Source: Kitasatospora sp. DSM 101779 (lineage in GTDB: Bacteria; Actinomycetota; Actinomycetes; Streptomycetales; Streptomycetaceae). From it: 40,118 nt of DNA. Positions 1 through 7,701 of the stretch are shown one piece after another; position 1 is the stretch's first letter; each line of letters begins with the position of its first letter. Position numbers and translations under genes: made by a program. The DNA is taken from NCBI RefSeq assembly GCF_025655475.1, contig NZ_JAHTIK010000001.1:8084463-8124580 (forward strand), read 5' to 3'. The notes beneath the pieces were generated by a model, which saw nothing but the letters and a program-made list of their open reading frames with translations, did no database searches and was not told the origin of the DNA.

Positions 1-1002
1 GGGCGGCCGCTGGAGGTCACCGCCGCGGACCGCCCCGGCACCCTCCCGGTGCTCGACGCGGCCTACCTGGACTCCGGTGCCCTGCTGGTCGCCTGCGGCC
101 AGGCGGGTGTGCGGCTGCTCACGCCCGACGGGCGGACCAAGGCGCGCTGGGACACGCCTGCAGACCGCCTGGTCCTCGCCGACCACGGCGGCAACGCCCT
201 GGTGGTCGCCGACCACGGCCCGGTCACCGAGGTCTCCCGGCTCGACCTCGCCACCCGGACGCTTCAGCCCTGGACCACCCTGCGCTCCACCGCCACGCTC
301 GGCACCTACGACGGCCGGCACCTGATCGGCGTCGACGCACGGGGTCTCGTCGTGCTCGACACCGCGGCGGACCGGCCCACCGTCGTCTGGCGCGAACTCG
401 GCGGCGACAACGCCCAGGGCGACCAGCGCCCGGCCGGCCCACCGTCCCGTACCGCGGACCGCTGCTCGGCCGTCGTCCTCACCCGGCCCCGCTTCGGCAC
501 CGGCTCCACCGAGTGCTGGACCTGGGAACTGCCCGGCTGGCGGCTGACCGCCCGGGTCGCCCTCACCGACGACGAACTCCGGTCGGCCGGCGCCTTCGTG
601 GGCCTCGCCGCGCTCGCCGGCGGCGGCCGGCTGCTCACCACCGCCGACCGCGAGGCGGGCCGGACCACCCTGCGCTGGTTCGGCGTCCCCACCCCGGGCC
701 CGCTCACCGTCGACGGCCTCCCCGTGGCGCCCCCGCTCACCGACGGCGACGACTGGGCGCTCACCGTCCCCGCACCCGGCCCCGGCGGCCTCACCGTCCA
801 CGCCGCCCGCCGTCCCACCGACAGCCCGCTCCTGACCCTCCACGTCCCCGCCGCACCCCCCGGCCCCGGCGGCCGCCCCACCCCGGTCGGCGTCCGCCGC
901 CACGCCTCTACCGCCACCTACTGGCACCGCAGCGGCCGCATCCTCACTCTCGCCGCCGACGACACCACCGTCCTCGCCAACCTCCGCATCACCGCGGACT
1001 GA
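1..1002 (+). CDS. Beta-propeller-like protein, C-terminal part (5' end outside window)
   Basis: The reading frame is open from the first base of the window to a TGA at 1000-1002. A GTG at 49 could start a 317-residue protein, but coding-like sequence continues upstream of it without a stop or a ribosome site, so the gene probably begins outside the window. The protein has no Lys/Cys-rich catalytic motif. It is built from repeating short beta-strand blocks (for example GALLVACGQAGVRLLTPDG near the start, then similar blade-like units), which suggests a WD40/YVTN-like propeller. Some actinobacterial vWA/MoxR-associated systems carry such propellers, but no partner gene is visible here. The function is unknown and the propeller assignment is an inference from pattern only. 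Confidence 0.6.
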   Translation, partial: GRPLEVTAADRPGTLPVLDAAYLDSGALLVACGQAGVRLLTPDGRTKARWDTPADRLVLADHGGNALVVADHGPVTEVSRLDLATRTLQPWTTLRSTATLGTYDGRHLIGVDARGLVVLDTAADRPTVVWRELGGDNAQGDQRPAGPPSRTADRCSAVVLTRPRFGTGSTECWTWELPGWRLTARVALTDDELRSAGAFVGLAALAGGGRLLTTADREAGRTTLRWFGVPTPGPLTVDGLPVAPPLTDGDDWALTVPAPGPGGLTVHAARRPTDSPLLTLHVPAAPPGPGGRPTPVGVRRHASTATYWHRSGRILTLAADDTTVLANLRITAD

Positions 1003-1155
1003 CCGGGCCCGGTTCCCCGCCGCGCCCGGCCCGAGAACCACGTCGCCGGGCACCGCGTCCCCCGCCGGGACCGGCCCGACGCTGGCCTGAGCCATCGAGC
1101 GAGGAACGCTGCCGGCGACGTGGGCCGACGGCCCGGCGACATCGGCCGACGGCCC

Positions 1156-1210
1156 GGTGGGACCCGGGCCGGCCCGACCTGGTGGGACCCGGGCCGGCCC
1201 GACCTGGTGG
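1156..1210. repeat. 25-bp tandem direct repeat, two copies
   Basis: Two identical 25-bp units lie at 1156-1180 and 1181-1205, followed by the first five bases of a third. Just upstream, a related 14-bp block (GGCCGACGGCCCGG) occurs at 1123-1136 and 1144-1157. The stretch 1003-1413 otherwise holds no gene that I can support. Confidence 0.85.
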
Positions 1211-1413
1211 TGGGGGACGTCGGGCCGTGGAGAGCTCCGGGGCGGCGGTGGTCACGGTCCCGTCCGCCTGATCGCGCGGAACCCGGATCGGTGCCGCGGC
1301 TGCCTTCGGGTGGTTCTGCTGACCCACCAGGGTGGGGAAGCAGGACTCTCCGTGAGATCCGGCTCCGTCCGGTGATGTGTAGGTCTCCGACATCCGAAAG
1401 ACAGGAGTCTCAT

Positions 1414-1470
1414 ATGGACGCGCTCAGCAGCCTTCTCGGTGGCCTTCTCGGCGGTCTCGGGCTCGGCTGA
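1414..1470 (+). CDS. 18-residue Leu/Gly-rich small peptide
   Basis: The reading is MDALSSLLGGLLGGLGLG, then TGA. The ATG is preceded at a good distance by AGGAG (1403-1407), and the stop is followed 15 bases later by a strong terminator-like hairpin (1486-1522), so the three elements form a complete miniature gene. The peptide is Leu/Gly-rich with a repeated LLGG unit, an Asp at position 2 and no basic residue; it could be a membrane-active or aggregating peptide. The ribosome site lies between AGAC and GTCT, a 4-bp self-complementary pair that could partly mask it. Alternatives are a leader peptide for an attenuator or a chance ORF; the strong ribosome site and the terminator argue against chance. 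I do not recognise a named family. Confidence 0.55.
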   Translation: MDALSSLLGGLLGGLGLG

Positions 1471-1485
1471 ACCGCGGGCTTTGCT

Positions 1486-1522
1486 GTGGAAGGGGCCGCC
1501 AGACCCTGGCGGTCCCTTCCAC
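1486..1522 (+). terminator. Strong hairpin after the 18-residue ORF
   Basis: Two 16-base arms (1486-1501 and 1507-1522) pair fully with a single G-U, closing a 5-base loop (GACCC). There is no U-tract, as is usual for streptomycete terminators. It starts 15 bases after the TGA of the small ORF. Confidence 0.8.
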
Positions 1523-2197
1523 GGACGAGTGGCGAAGGGCGCGGCCGGCCCGCGCGTCGGGCGGCCCGCTCGGTGGGGGAGTGCACCCGAACCCGGAGGT
1601 CCGTCCTGCCCGGCCGGCTGACCCGGGGCCGGGCCGCGGCCCGCCCTGTCGTGTCCCGGGCTTGAGCAATCCTTCGGAGGCGCTCGGTGGGTCCTGGGCC
1701 TGCCAGGGGGCGGGGGATGGTTGTGCTGGTGCACTTGACCGGTCGCAGCTGCGGGCATGGTGGCCGTGAGCGCGGGCCACGGTGAGGGTACGCCCCGTGA
1801 GCGTCTTGCGTGGGCCTGCGGGCCGGTGGCCCGGGCCGGGCCCGGTTGTGCACTGCACGGCCCGGGAATCCTCTGCCGCCTGACGGAGCGACACCTCGAT
1901 GCGGCTTCGCGCCGCCTCCCGGTCTCCGTACCCGCGCGGCGTCCAGGGCCGCCGTGACCTGCTCCGGAACCTCGGACGCTGTGTGGCCGACGTCCTGCGG
2001 GCTGCAGTGCACAGGCGCCTGCAGACGAACGTTCGCCGCACAGCTGTTTCGCGGACTCCTCGGCGGCACTCCGCAGCTGGATCGGCGGCAGGGGCCGGCG
2101 GGTGCCGCTCCGATGGCAGCTCCACAGCGGAACCGTCCGATGTTGGAACCCTATTGACGCCGCATCGCCCCGGTGCTTCACTCTCCACCGCGAGCGA
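1523..2197. other. Non-coding stretch, no gene supported
   Basis: All long frames here have poor third-position GC bias and unlikely composition. A possible promoter near the right end has TTGACG (2154-2159) with a weak TTCACT 17 bases later (2177-2182), which would read into the Tat-exported protein. The word GTGCACTGCA near 1852 has its complement near 2004. Nothing else stands out. Confidence 0.5.
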
Positions 2198-2209
2198 GAG
2201 AGCGCTCTC
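2198..2209. promoter_or_regulatory. LacI-family-type operator palindrome
   Basis: GAGAGCGCTCTC is a perfect 12-bp palindrome with a central CG, the layout of LacI/GalR-family operators (compare the TGGGAGCGCTCCCA type used by CebR in Streptomyces). It lies 56 bases upstream of the ATG of the Tat-exported beta-helix protein and downstream of a possible -35/-10 pair, a position suited to roadblock or promoter-proximal repression by a sugar-responsive regulator. No LacI gene is in the window. Confidence 0.55.
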
Positions 2210-2265
2210 ACCGCGTCGAGGACCTCGTTCCGGTCCCCTCCCCACCCACCTACGCAGGGAGAGTC

Positions 2266-4059
2266 ATGTCCGTCACCCCGACCCGCCGGGCCGTGCTCCG
2301 CGGCGCAGCGGTCGCCGCCGCACTGCCCGTGGCCGGCAGTCTCACGACCGGCCCGGCCTCCGCTGCGTCAGGCGCCCGCGGCACCACCGACCTGGGCACC
2401 AACGTCCTGGTGTTCGACCCCTCCATGGGCGATGCGGCGATCCAGGCCCAGGTCGACGCCGTGTTCAAGATCCAGGAGTCCAACCAGTTCGGCACCGAGC
2501 GGTACGCCCTGGCCTTCAGGCCGGGCACCTACAGCGTCGACATCAACGTCGGCTTCTACACGCACGTGCTGGGCCTCGGCCAGAGCCCGGACGACGTCGT
2601 GATCAACGGGCACGTCACCGCAGACGCGCAGTGGTTCGAGGGCAACGGCACCCAGAACTTCTGGCGGGCCGCCGAGAACCTGTGCATCGTCCCGCCGGAC
2701 GGCCTGGAGCGCTGGGCGGTCTCGCAGGCGGCCCCGATGCGCCGCACCCACGTCAAGGGCCACATGACCCTGTGGCCCAGCCCGCCCGGCAACCGCTGGT
2801 CCAGCGGCGGATTCCTCGCCGACAGCCTGGTGGACGGCCAGGTCGAGTCCGGTTCGCAGCAGCAGTGGCTGTCGCGCAACGACACCTTCGGCAGCTGGAC
2901 CGGCGCCAACTGGAACATGGTCTTCGTCGGCACCCAGGGCGCGCCCGCCCAGAGCTTCCCCAGCCCGCCGATGACCACGGTCGACCGCACCCCGGTCGTC
3001 CGGGAGAAGCCGTTCCTCACGGTGGACGCCCACGGCACGTACCATGTCTTCGTCCCCGCCCTGCGCCGCAACTCCACCGGGACGACCTGGGCCTCCGGCA
3101 AGGCCGCCGGACACAGCATCCCGCTGTCCGCGTTCCACGTGGCCCGGCCCGGCGACTCGGCCAGAACCCTCAACCGCGCCCTCTCCCAGGGCCGGCACCT
3201 GCTGTTCACCCCGGGCATCTACCCGCTCTCCGCCGCCCTGCGGGTCTCGCGGCCCGGGACGGTCGTGCTCGGCCTGGGCCTCGCAACCCTGCAGGCCGTC
3301 GCCGGCAACGCGCTCGTCGAGGTCGCCGACGTGGACGACGTCTCCGTCGCAGGCCTCCTCCTCGAGGCCGCCTCGGCCGGCTCGCCGGTCCTGCTCCGGG
3401 TCGGGGACGGTCGCAGCCGGAGGAACCACTCGGCCCGGCCCACCGCGCTCTTCGACGTCTTCGCCCGCGTCGGCGGTGTGCTGCCCGGCGGCACCGAGGT
3501 CGGCATCCGGATCGACAGCAACGACGTGATCGTCGACCACATCTGGGTCTGGCGCGCGGACCACGGCCTCGACGGCAGCGTCGGCTGGTCGGTCAACCCC
3601 GCCGGCACCGGCTTCCTCGTCAACGGCGACCGGGTCACCACCTACGGCCTGTTCGCCGAGCACTTCCAGAAGTACGAGGTGCTCTGGAACGGCAACCACG
3701 GCCGCACCTACTTCTTCCAGAACGAGCACCCCTACGACGTCCCCACGCAGTCCGCCTGGGTCCACCACGGCACCCGGGGCTACGCCGCCTACAAGGTCGC
3801 CGATTCCGTCACCGACCACCGGGCCTGGGGCCTGGGCAGCTACTGCTTCTTCAACCTGCAGGCCGACATCTACGCCGACCGGGCCTACGAGGTCCCCGAC
3901 ACCCCCGGGGTCGTCCTCACCGACCTGATGACCGTCTGCCTCAACGGCCCTGGTGGCGGGGGCATCCTGCACTGCATCAACAGCAGCGGCGATCCCGTGC
4001 AGAACGGATTCGGCACCTACTTCATGAAGAGCTACTCGAACGGCGTCGCGACCGTCTGA
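2266..4059 (+). CDS. Tat-exported right-handed beta-helix protein
   Basis: 597 residues. The start is the ATG at 2266 because AGGGAG (2257-2262) precedes it and a clean twin-arginine signal follows at once: TRRAVLRGAAVAAALPVAG, then an AXA-type cleavage site around residues 32-36. The mature part has repeated Gly/Asn/Asp turns and strand blocks (residues 60-590) typical of pectate-lyase-like or GH55-like parallel beta-helices, with many surface His/Trp. Relatives in Streptomyces are often labelled 'adenylyl cyclase' or 'coagulation factor 5/8 type' in databases, which I regard as misnomers because there is no cyclase motif. The role is probably extracellular polysaccharide binding or cleavage. 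A LacI-type palindrome upstream fits carbohydrate control. The gene ends in a hairpin shared with the convergent gene. The substrate is unknown. Confidence 0.85.
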   Translation: MSVTPTRRAVLRGAAVAAALPVAGSLTTGPASAASGARGTTDLGTNVLVFDPSMGDAAIQAQVDAVFKIQESNQFGTERYALAFRPGTYSVDINVGFYTHVLGLGQSPDDVVINGHVTADAQWFEGNGTQNFWRAAENLCIVPPDGLERWAVSQAAPMRRTHVKGHMTLWPSPPGNRWSSGGFLADSLVDGQVESGSQQQWLSRNDTFGSWTGANWNMVFVGTQGAPAQSFPSPPMTTVDRTPVVREKPFLTVDAHGTYHVFVPALRRNSTGTTWASGKAAGHSIPLSAFHVARPGDSARTLNRALSQGRHLLFTPGIYPLSAALRVSRPGTVVLGLGLATLQAVAGNALVEVADVDDVSVAGLLLEAASAGSPVLLRVGDGRSRRNHSARPTALFDVFARVGGVLPGGTEVGIRIDSNDVIVDHIWVWRADHGLDGSVGWSVNPAGTGFLVNGDRVTTYGLFAEHFQKYEVLWNGNHGRTYFFQNEHPYDVPTQSAWVHHGTRGYAAYKVADSVTDHRAWGLGSYCFFNLQADIYADRAYEVPDTPGVVLTDLMTVCLNGPGGGGILHCINSSGDPVQNGFGTYFMKSYSNGVATV

Positions 4060-4072
4060 CCCGCCACCGGGA

Positions 4073-4097
4073 GCGGTGCCGGGCCTCCCGGCACCGC
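4073..4097. terminator. Bidirectional terminator hairpin
   Basis: A perfect 11-bp stem (GCGGTGCCGGG at 4073-4083 with its complement at 4087-4097) closes a 3-base loop. It lies between the convergent beta-helix and DUF4352-type genes, 14 bases after the first stop. Confidence 0.8.
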
Positions 4098-4176
4098 CCA
4101 GCCGGGCACCCTCGCGCCGAGGGCGGAGGCCCAGGAGCGGAGGCCCGGCACCGCCTCGTCTGCAGAGGGAGCCCGG

Positions 4177-5184
4177 TCAGCCGGGGGAGCCGGTCCAGAT
4201 GACGGCGCGGCGCTTCGAGCCGTCGCCGTGGTCGAACCGGACCGAGATGGTGTGCGCCGACCCGTCGGGCAGGGCGTACACCTCCTGGGCGGTGACCGAC
4301 CGGCCAGGGTCGAGGGAGGCGGGAATCCGGCTGATCCGGCCCGAGATGTCGACCAGGGGGAAGAGCAGCTTGTCGTTGGCGTCCTTGACGAAGAGCATCT
4401 GCGAGCCGCGCAGCGAGAGCGGCGTCGAACCGGTGTTGACCACGGTGACGGCGAGAACGACGACCTTCGCGTTCTCGGGAGCCTTGGACACGGACTCGTC
4501 CGGGACGAACGGCTGCGGAGCCGCCAGGCTGATCTTCAGCCCGGTCTCCTCGTACGTGTAGGACCCGCCGAACGACAGCCTTCGGGCCTGCTCGTCCGTG
4601 GCCCGCTTCTGCTTCTCGGCCTCGAACTGCGCGAGCTGCCGCGCCACCTCGTCGCGCTGCCGCGCCGCTTCGGCGTCGGCGGCGGCCGTCGCGGCGCGCT
4701 GCTCCTCCCTGATGCTGTGCACCTGAACCGCGACGAGCACCCCGCCGGCGACCGAGACGAGGAGCCCGGCGGCACCGAGGATCACGCCCGTGAGGGCAAT
4801 GCCGCGGTTGTTCGCCAGGCCCTTTCGGACGTGGCTCAGCGCGACGGCACCGAGGATGACGGCCAGCAGCGCCGGGAGCCAGGCGAGCCAGAAGAAGACG
4901 ATCGTCAGTCCGAGGACGGCGCCGACGATCCCGAGCGTCATGGCCGCCACGCCGAGCCCGTTGCGGGGCTGCGGTGCGGGCTGCGGGAACGGCCAGTACG
5001 AGACTCCCGTGCCCGCTCCCGCGTTCATGTCCGGACCCGGCACCAGCCCCGGTGCCGGGGCCGGAGGCGGTACCGGGGCGGGTTCCGACGCGGGCGTTGC
5101 CCCGAGAGCGGGCGGCGCCCAGGGGTCGACAGCGGCCGGGTCCCCGGTGGCCTGCGGCGTGCCGGGCTGGACGGGTTCGGTCAT
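4177..5184 (-). CDS. DUF4190/DUF4352-type membrane-anchored protein
   Basis: 335 residues. Residues 1-75 are Pro/Ala-rich and probably disordered. Residues 76-160 hold a DUF4190-like pair of hydrophobic segments (NGLGVAAMTLGIVGAVLGL, then a second and third segment) with the small-residue pattern typical of that domain. Residues 165-205 form an Ala/Glu/Arg coiled coil (REEQRAATAAADAEAARQRD). Residues 210-335 look like a DUF4352-type immunoglobulin-like domain with alternating strands (KVVVLAVTVVNTGSTPLSL). This is a common streptomycete layout: membrane anchor, linker helix and an outside beta domain. A GAAGGA ribosome site lies about 8 bases before the ATG. No enzymatic role is evident. It is transcribed alone and ends at the shared hairpin. 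Confidence 0.85.
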   Translation of the reverse strand: MTEPVQPGTPQATGDPAAVDPWAPPALGATPASEPAPVPPPAPAPGLVPGPDMNAGAGTGVSYWPFPQPAPQPRNGLGVAAMTLGIVGAVLGLTIVFFWLAWLPALLAVILGAVALSHVRKGLANNRGIALTGVILGAAGLLVSVAGGVLVAVQVHSIREEQRAATAAADAEAARQRDEVARQLAQFEAEKQKRATDEQARRLSFGGSYTYEETGLKISLAAPQPFVPDESVSKAPENAKVVVLAVTVVNTGSTPLSLRGSQMLFVKDANDKLLFPLVDISGRISRIPASLDPGRSVTAQEVYALPDGSAHTISVRFDHGDGSKRRAVIWTGSPG

Positions 5185-5276
5185 GCGGGGGTCCTTCGGG
5201 TGGATCGGGCCGTGAACGGATCATCAGGTCGAATCCCGCAGTCTGCCTGACGGGCAACCAGATGGCGACTCGTTTC

Positions 5277-5499
5277 TCAGCAGGTCGGAAGCGGCCAGCC
5301 CCACGTGCGGGTGAGGCACGCGGCTCCGCCCGGCAGCACCGTCTGGTCGGCGTGCACGAAGATGCGCGGGTCGGTGCCGTGCCGGCCGGTGAACAGCGGG
5401 ATGCCCCCGCCGAGAGTGACCGGGCCGCCCTTGAGCACCAGCTCGTCGATCTCCGCCTGGCTGGCGATTCGCTCGGCTTCCGACCGCGCAGTGCTCAAC
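5277..5499 (-). pseudogene. Dihydrofolate reductase/RibD-C family remnant (C-terminal end)
   Basis: The translated minus strand reads EIDELVLKGGPVTLGGGIPL and continues for about 45 residues to a TGA at 5277-5279. This is the characteristic C-terminal strand-turn block of the RibD-C/DHFR-like family (usual pattern: IDELVLxxxPVLLGxGIPLF). Only about 73 residues match; the NADP-binding first half of a protein normally near 190 residues is missing, and upstream sequence in this frame is not protein-like. It is therefore a 5'-truncated remnant. It sits back to back with the SCO6745-type remnant, which has also lost its 5' half. Confidence 0.65.
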
Positions 5500-5701
5500 C
5501 CACCGGCAAGCGGAGGAGGTTCGGCACGCGGAACGGATTCTCGGTATCCCGTTGCCCGGTGATCTCGCCGAGTCTCTGCGACGCCACAACGGGTTGAGCA
5601 CCTGGGCGATCCTCCTGCCGAGCAGTCTCCCGTGTCGGTGAGCGGCATCCTGGACCGCCGGCAGACCTGCATGGACGCCGCGGCCGAGAACGAGGGTCTG
5701 A

Positions 5702-6130
5702 AATGCGTCCGTCCCCCTGCCGTCCGACCCGCTGACCGCACTGTGGCAGCAGGTCACCGTGCTGCGCGGGTGGCGCGGAGACGCGCACCTCGTCGTCCTT
5801 GCCGACAACCGCCTCGGGCCGTGCGACTGCAACGTCCTCCACGCCGCGACCGGCCGTCGCCCGCCGCCGATCGTGCGCGCCACCCGGCAATGGGACGACG
5901 GGGGATGGTCCGCAGCCACCGAACGCCTCGTCACCCGCGGCTGGCTGGAGACCGACGGGACCGCGACCGACGCGGGCACCGCGGCGCGCGAGCGGATCGA
6001 GGTCGAGACCGACGAGCACTGCGCCGGTCTCTGGGAGCCGATCGGCGCGACCGGCGCCCGCCCGGCCGAGCTCCTCAGGCCCATCGACGAGGCGTTCACC
6101 GCGGTCGGGACCTACGCGCAGCCGAGCTGA
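5702..6130 (+). pseudogene. SCO6745-family protein remnant (C-terminal half)
   Basis: An open frame follows a TGA at 5699-5701 and reads PLPSDPLTALWQQVTVLRG, then the MarR-like block WSAATERLVTRGWLETDGT with AGTAARERIEVETDE, ending at 6130. These are the diagnostic C-terminal segments of the SCO6745 family (full length about 270-290 residues). The N-terminal half is absent and there is no ribosome site at the edge. A GTG at 5759 could allow a 123-residue product, but a functional fragment is unlikely. It lies head to head with another truncated gene, so one deletion may have removed both 5' halves. Confidence 0.7.
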
Positions 6131-6485
6131 TCACGATCCGTCCGAGAGGAGCGAGCGCCACGGCGGTCGAACGCCGGGAGCCGGCGAGCCCTCGATCGCG
6201 AGAATCGAGAGAACGGAGGCCGGACACCGATCGAGCCCCCTCCGCATCCTCCGGCGCGCCCGCAGGGGTGACCGTGCCGCATCCGCATCCGCATCCGCAT
6301 CCGCATCCTCGGCGTTCGATGTGCGGCGCGGCCATCCGCAGGCGGATCTCGGCAGGTCGCCCGGCCGGCCCGCGGCACGCTCCCCACCGCCCCGGTGGCC
6401 GACTGCGGCGGCCGGGACGCCGTGCTGCTGCCGGGGTGTTCCGGCCCGGCGGTCGCCCCGGCCGCCCAGCCCCGGCGCACAGGAG
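6131..6485. other. Non-coding stretch with a hexanucleotide repeat
   Basis: No frame here has coding character. It contains the CCGCAT tandem repeat listed separately and ends at the terminator of the hydrolase gene. Confidence 0.5.
6277..6306. repeat. (CCGCAT)5 microsatellite
   Basis: Five perfect copies of CCGCAT are followed by CC. In one frame it would code His-Pro repeats, but the surrounding frames are not gene-like, so it is probably a non-coding microsatellite. Confidence 0.9.
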
Positions 6486-6526
6486 AGCCGCCCCGGCGCC
6501 AGTGCGGAGCGGACGCCGGGGCGGCT
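6486..6526 (-). terminator. Terminator hairpin of the hydrolase gene
   Basis: A perfect 13-bp stem (AGCCGCCCCGGCG at 6486-6498 with its complement at 6514-6526) has a 15-base loop and lies 45 bases downstream of the minus-strand hydrolase stop. Confidence 0.75.
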
Positions 6527-6570
6527 GGCCCCGCCGGCGGACGGTTCGGTTCCGTCCGGTGCCCGGCGGG

Positions 6571-7533
6571 CTACTTGGAGGTGATGTGCCCGACGGCGTC
6601 GGGGCCGGTGGTCAGCGCGGCGGTCGTCGTCTGCCAGGTGCTGTCGCCGGGGTGGAGCCGGGTGCGGAGGTAGGCGGCGGTGAGGTGGGCGAGGGCGGCG
6701 ACGCGTTCGGGACTCTCGTCGGTGGTCTCGGCGGCGTCGTATCCGGAGACGCCGCCGAGGAGGTGCTCGGCGCCGAACAGGGTGAGCAGGGTCTTGGGGG
6801 CGGGAGCGAGGTGGTAGGGGTCGCAGTGCCAGTCGGGGCCGATGTCGGTGAAGTGACGGGGGTCGTCCTTGTCGCCGGCGACGACGATGGTCGGGGTGGT
6901 CATGGTCGAGAAGTCGATGGTGTTCAGGAAGGACACCAGCCCGGCCATCGGCCCGGTGAGGATGTCACCGCCCCGGCCAGGTGCGGCCAGCAGGACACCG
7001 GCCTTGATCCGGGGCTCGAGCAGGTCCACCTCTTCCCCGGTGTCGGGGTCGGTGGTGCGGGCGCCCAGCAGGAGGCTGGCGGTGTGGCCGCCCATGGAGT
7101 GCCCGGCCACCGCGATCCTCTCGTGGTCGACGCGGCCGGCCAGCTGCGGAACGGCGGTCTCGACCTCGTCGAGCCGGTCGAGGATGTGGCTCATGTCCTC
7201 GGCGCGCGAACGCCAGAAGAGGGGAGCCCCGGGGGCGTCGGCGAGCTCGTGGCTCAGGGTCCGGGAGCTGAGGTGGGTGGGCTGGAGGACGGCGAATCCG
7301 GCTGCCGCCCAGAGGTTGACGAGCGGCGCGTAGCCGTTCAGCGAGGAGAGGTGGTTGGAGCCGCCCTGACCGTGGGAGAGCAGGATGACCGGCAGGCCCG
7401 TCCCGGTGGCCGGCGCGGAGACGCGCAGGTGCAGGTCGGTCGGCCGTCCGGGCACAGACAGCACCACCGGGCTGTACGACAGGACGGGCTCGGTCGGGAC
7501 GGATCCGGAGGCGAGGGCGTGGGGTGTGCTCAT
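6571..7533 (-). CDS. Alpha/beta hydrolase (PAF-acetylhydrolase/lipase-like)
   Basis: 320 residues. The nucleophile elbow GHSMGGH places Ser146, the acid is probably Asp221 (VVAGDKDDP), and His257 lies in GAEHLLGG. The early segment LLSHGQGGSNHLSS (about 52-65) gives the oxyanion-hole HG. The family hydrolyses esters; no signal peptide is visible, so it is probably cytoplasmic. The ATG at 7533 is chosen because a GGGGA ribosome site precedes it and because the -35/-10 pair at 7649-7678 would lie inside any longer reading. It is divergent from a TetR gene, with two TetR-type operators over its promoter, so it is very probably the target of that regulator. The substrate is unknown. Confidence 0.9.
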   Translation of the reverse strand: MSTPHALASGSVPTEPVLSYSPVVLSVPGRPTDLHLRVSAPATGTGLPVILLSHGQGGSNHLSSLNGYAPLVNLWAAAGFAVLQPTHLSSRTLSHELADAPGAPLFWRSRAEDMSHILDRLDEVETAVPQLAGRVDHERIAVAGHSMGGHTASLLLGARTTDPDTGEEVDLLEPRIKAGVLLAAPGRGGDILTGPMAGLVSFLNTIDFSTMTTPTIVVAGDKDDPRHFTDIGPDWHCDPYHLAPAPKTLLTLFGAEHLLGGVSGYDAAETTDESPERVAALAHLTAAYLRTRLHPGDSTWQTTTAALTTGPDAVGHITSK

Positions 7534-7631
7534 GACGGGTGGTTCCCCTTCTGCGGGATGAGCCCGCGCCGTCCCGGGCCGGGCGGCAACAGGCACGTGG
7601 TCAGACACGTCCGCCTCGGCTAAGCTGAAGC

Positions 7632-7678
7632 GGAACGCTGTTCCACTTACTATCCGGAACAAGGTTCCGTTTTGTCAA
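7632..7678 (-). promoter_or_regulatory. Promoter of the hydrolase gene with two TetR-type operators
   Basis: On the minus strand TTGACA (7673-7678) is followed after 18 bases by GATAGT (7649-7654). Two inverted repeats of form GGAAC-N3-GTTCC lie at 7656-7668 (filling the spacer) and 7632-7644 (just after the -10), with centres 24 bp apart. A repressor bound there would block RNA polymerase. The adjacent divergent TetR gene is the obvious regulator and is likely to be autoregulated. Confidence 0.75.
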
Positions 7679-7701
7679 TCGCGCTGTCGGAGGACTGACC
7701 G

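Noticed and set aside
1899..4202. A 767-codon plus-strand frame overlapping the Tat-exported protein
   Set aside because: It is Arg/Pro/Gly-rich with no motif and overlaps a gene with a clear Tat signal and ribosome site in another frame. It is a product of the high GC content.
6277..6306. CRISPR-like or coding origin for the CCGCAT repeat, and likewise for the 22-bp repeat at 9171
   Set aside because: The units abut without spacers and no cas genes are present. They are simple tandem repeats.
5632..7623. A 663-codon plus-strand frame over the hydrolase
   Set aside because: It runs antisense to the hydrolase with its plain GHSMG elbow and through the hexanucleotide repeat. It has no recognisable domain.
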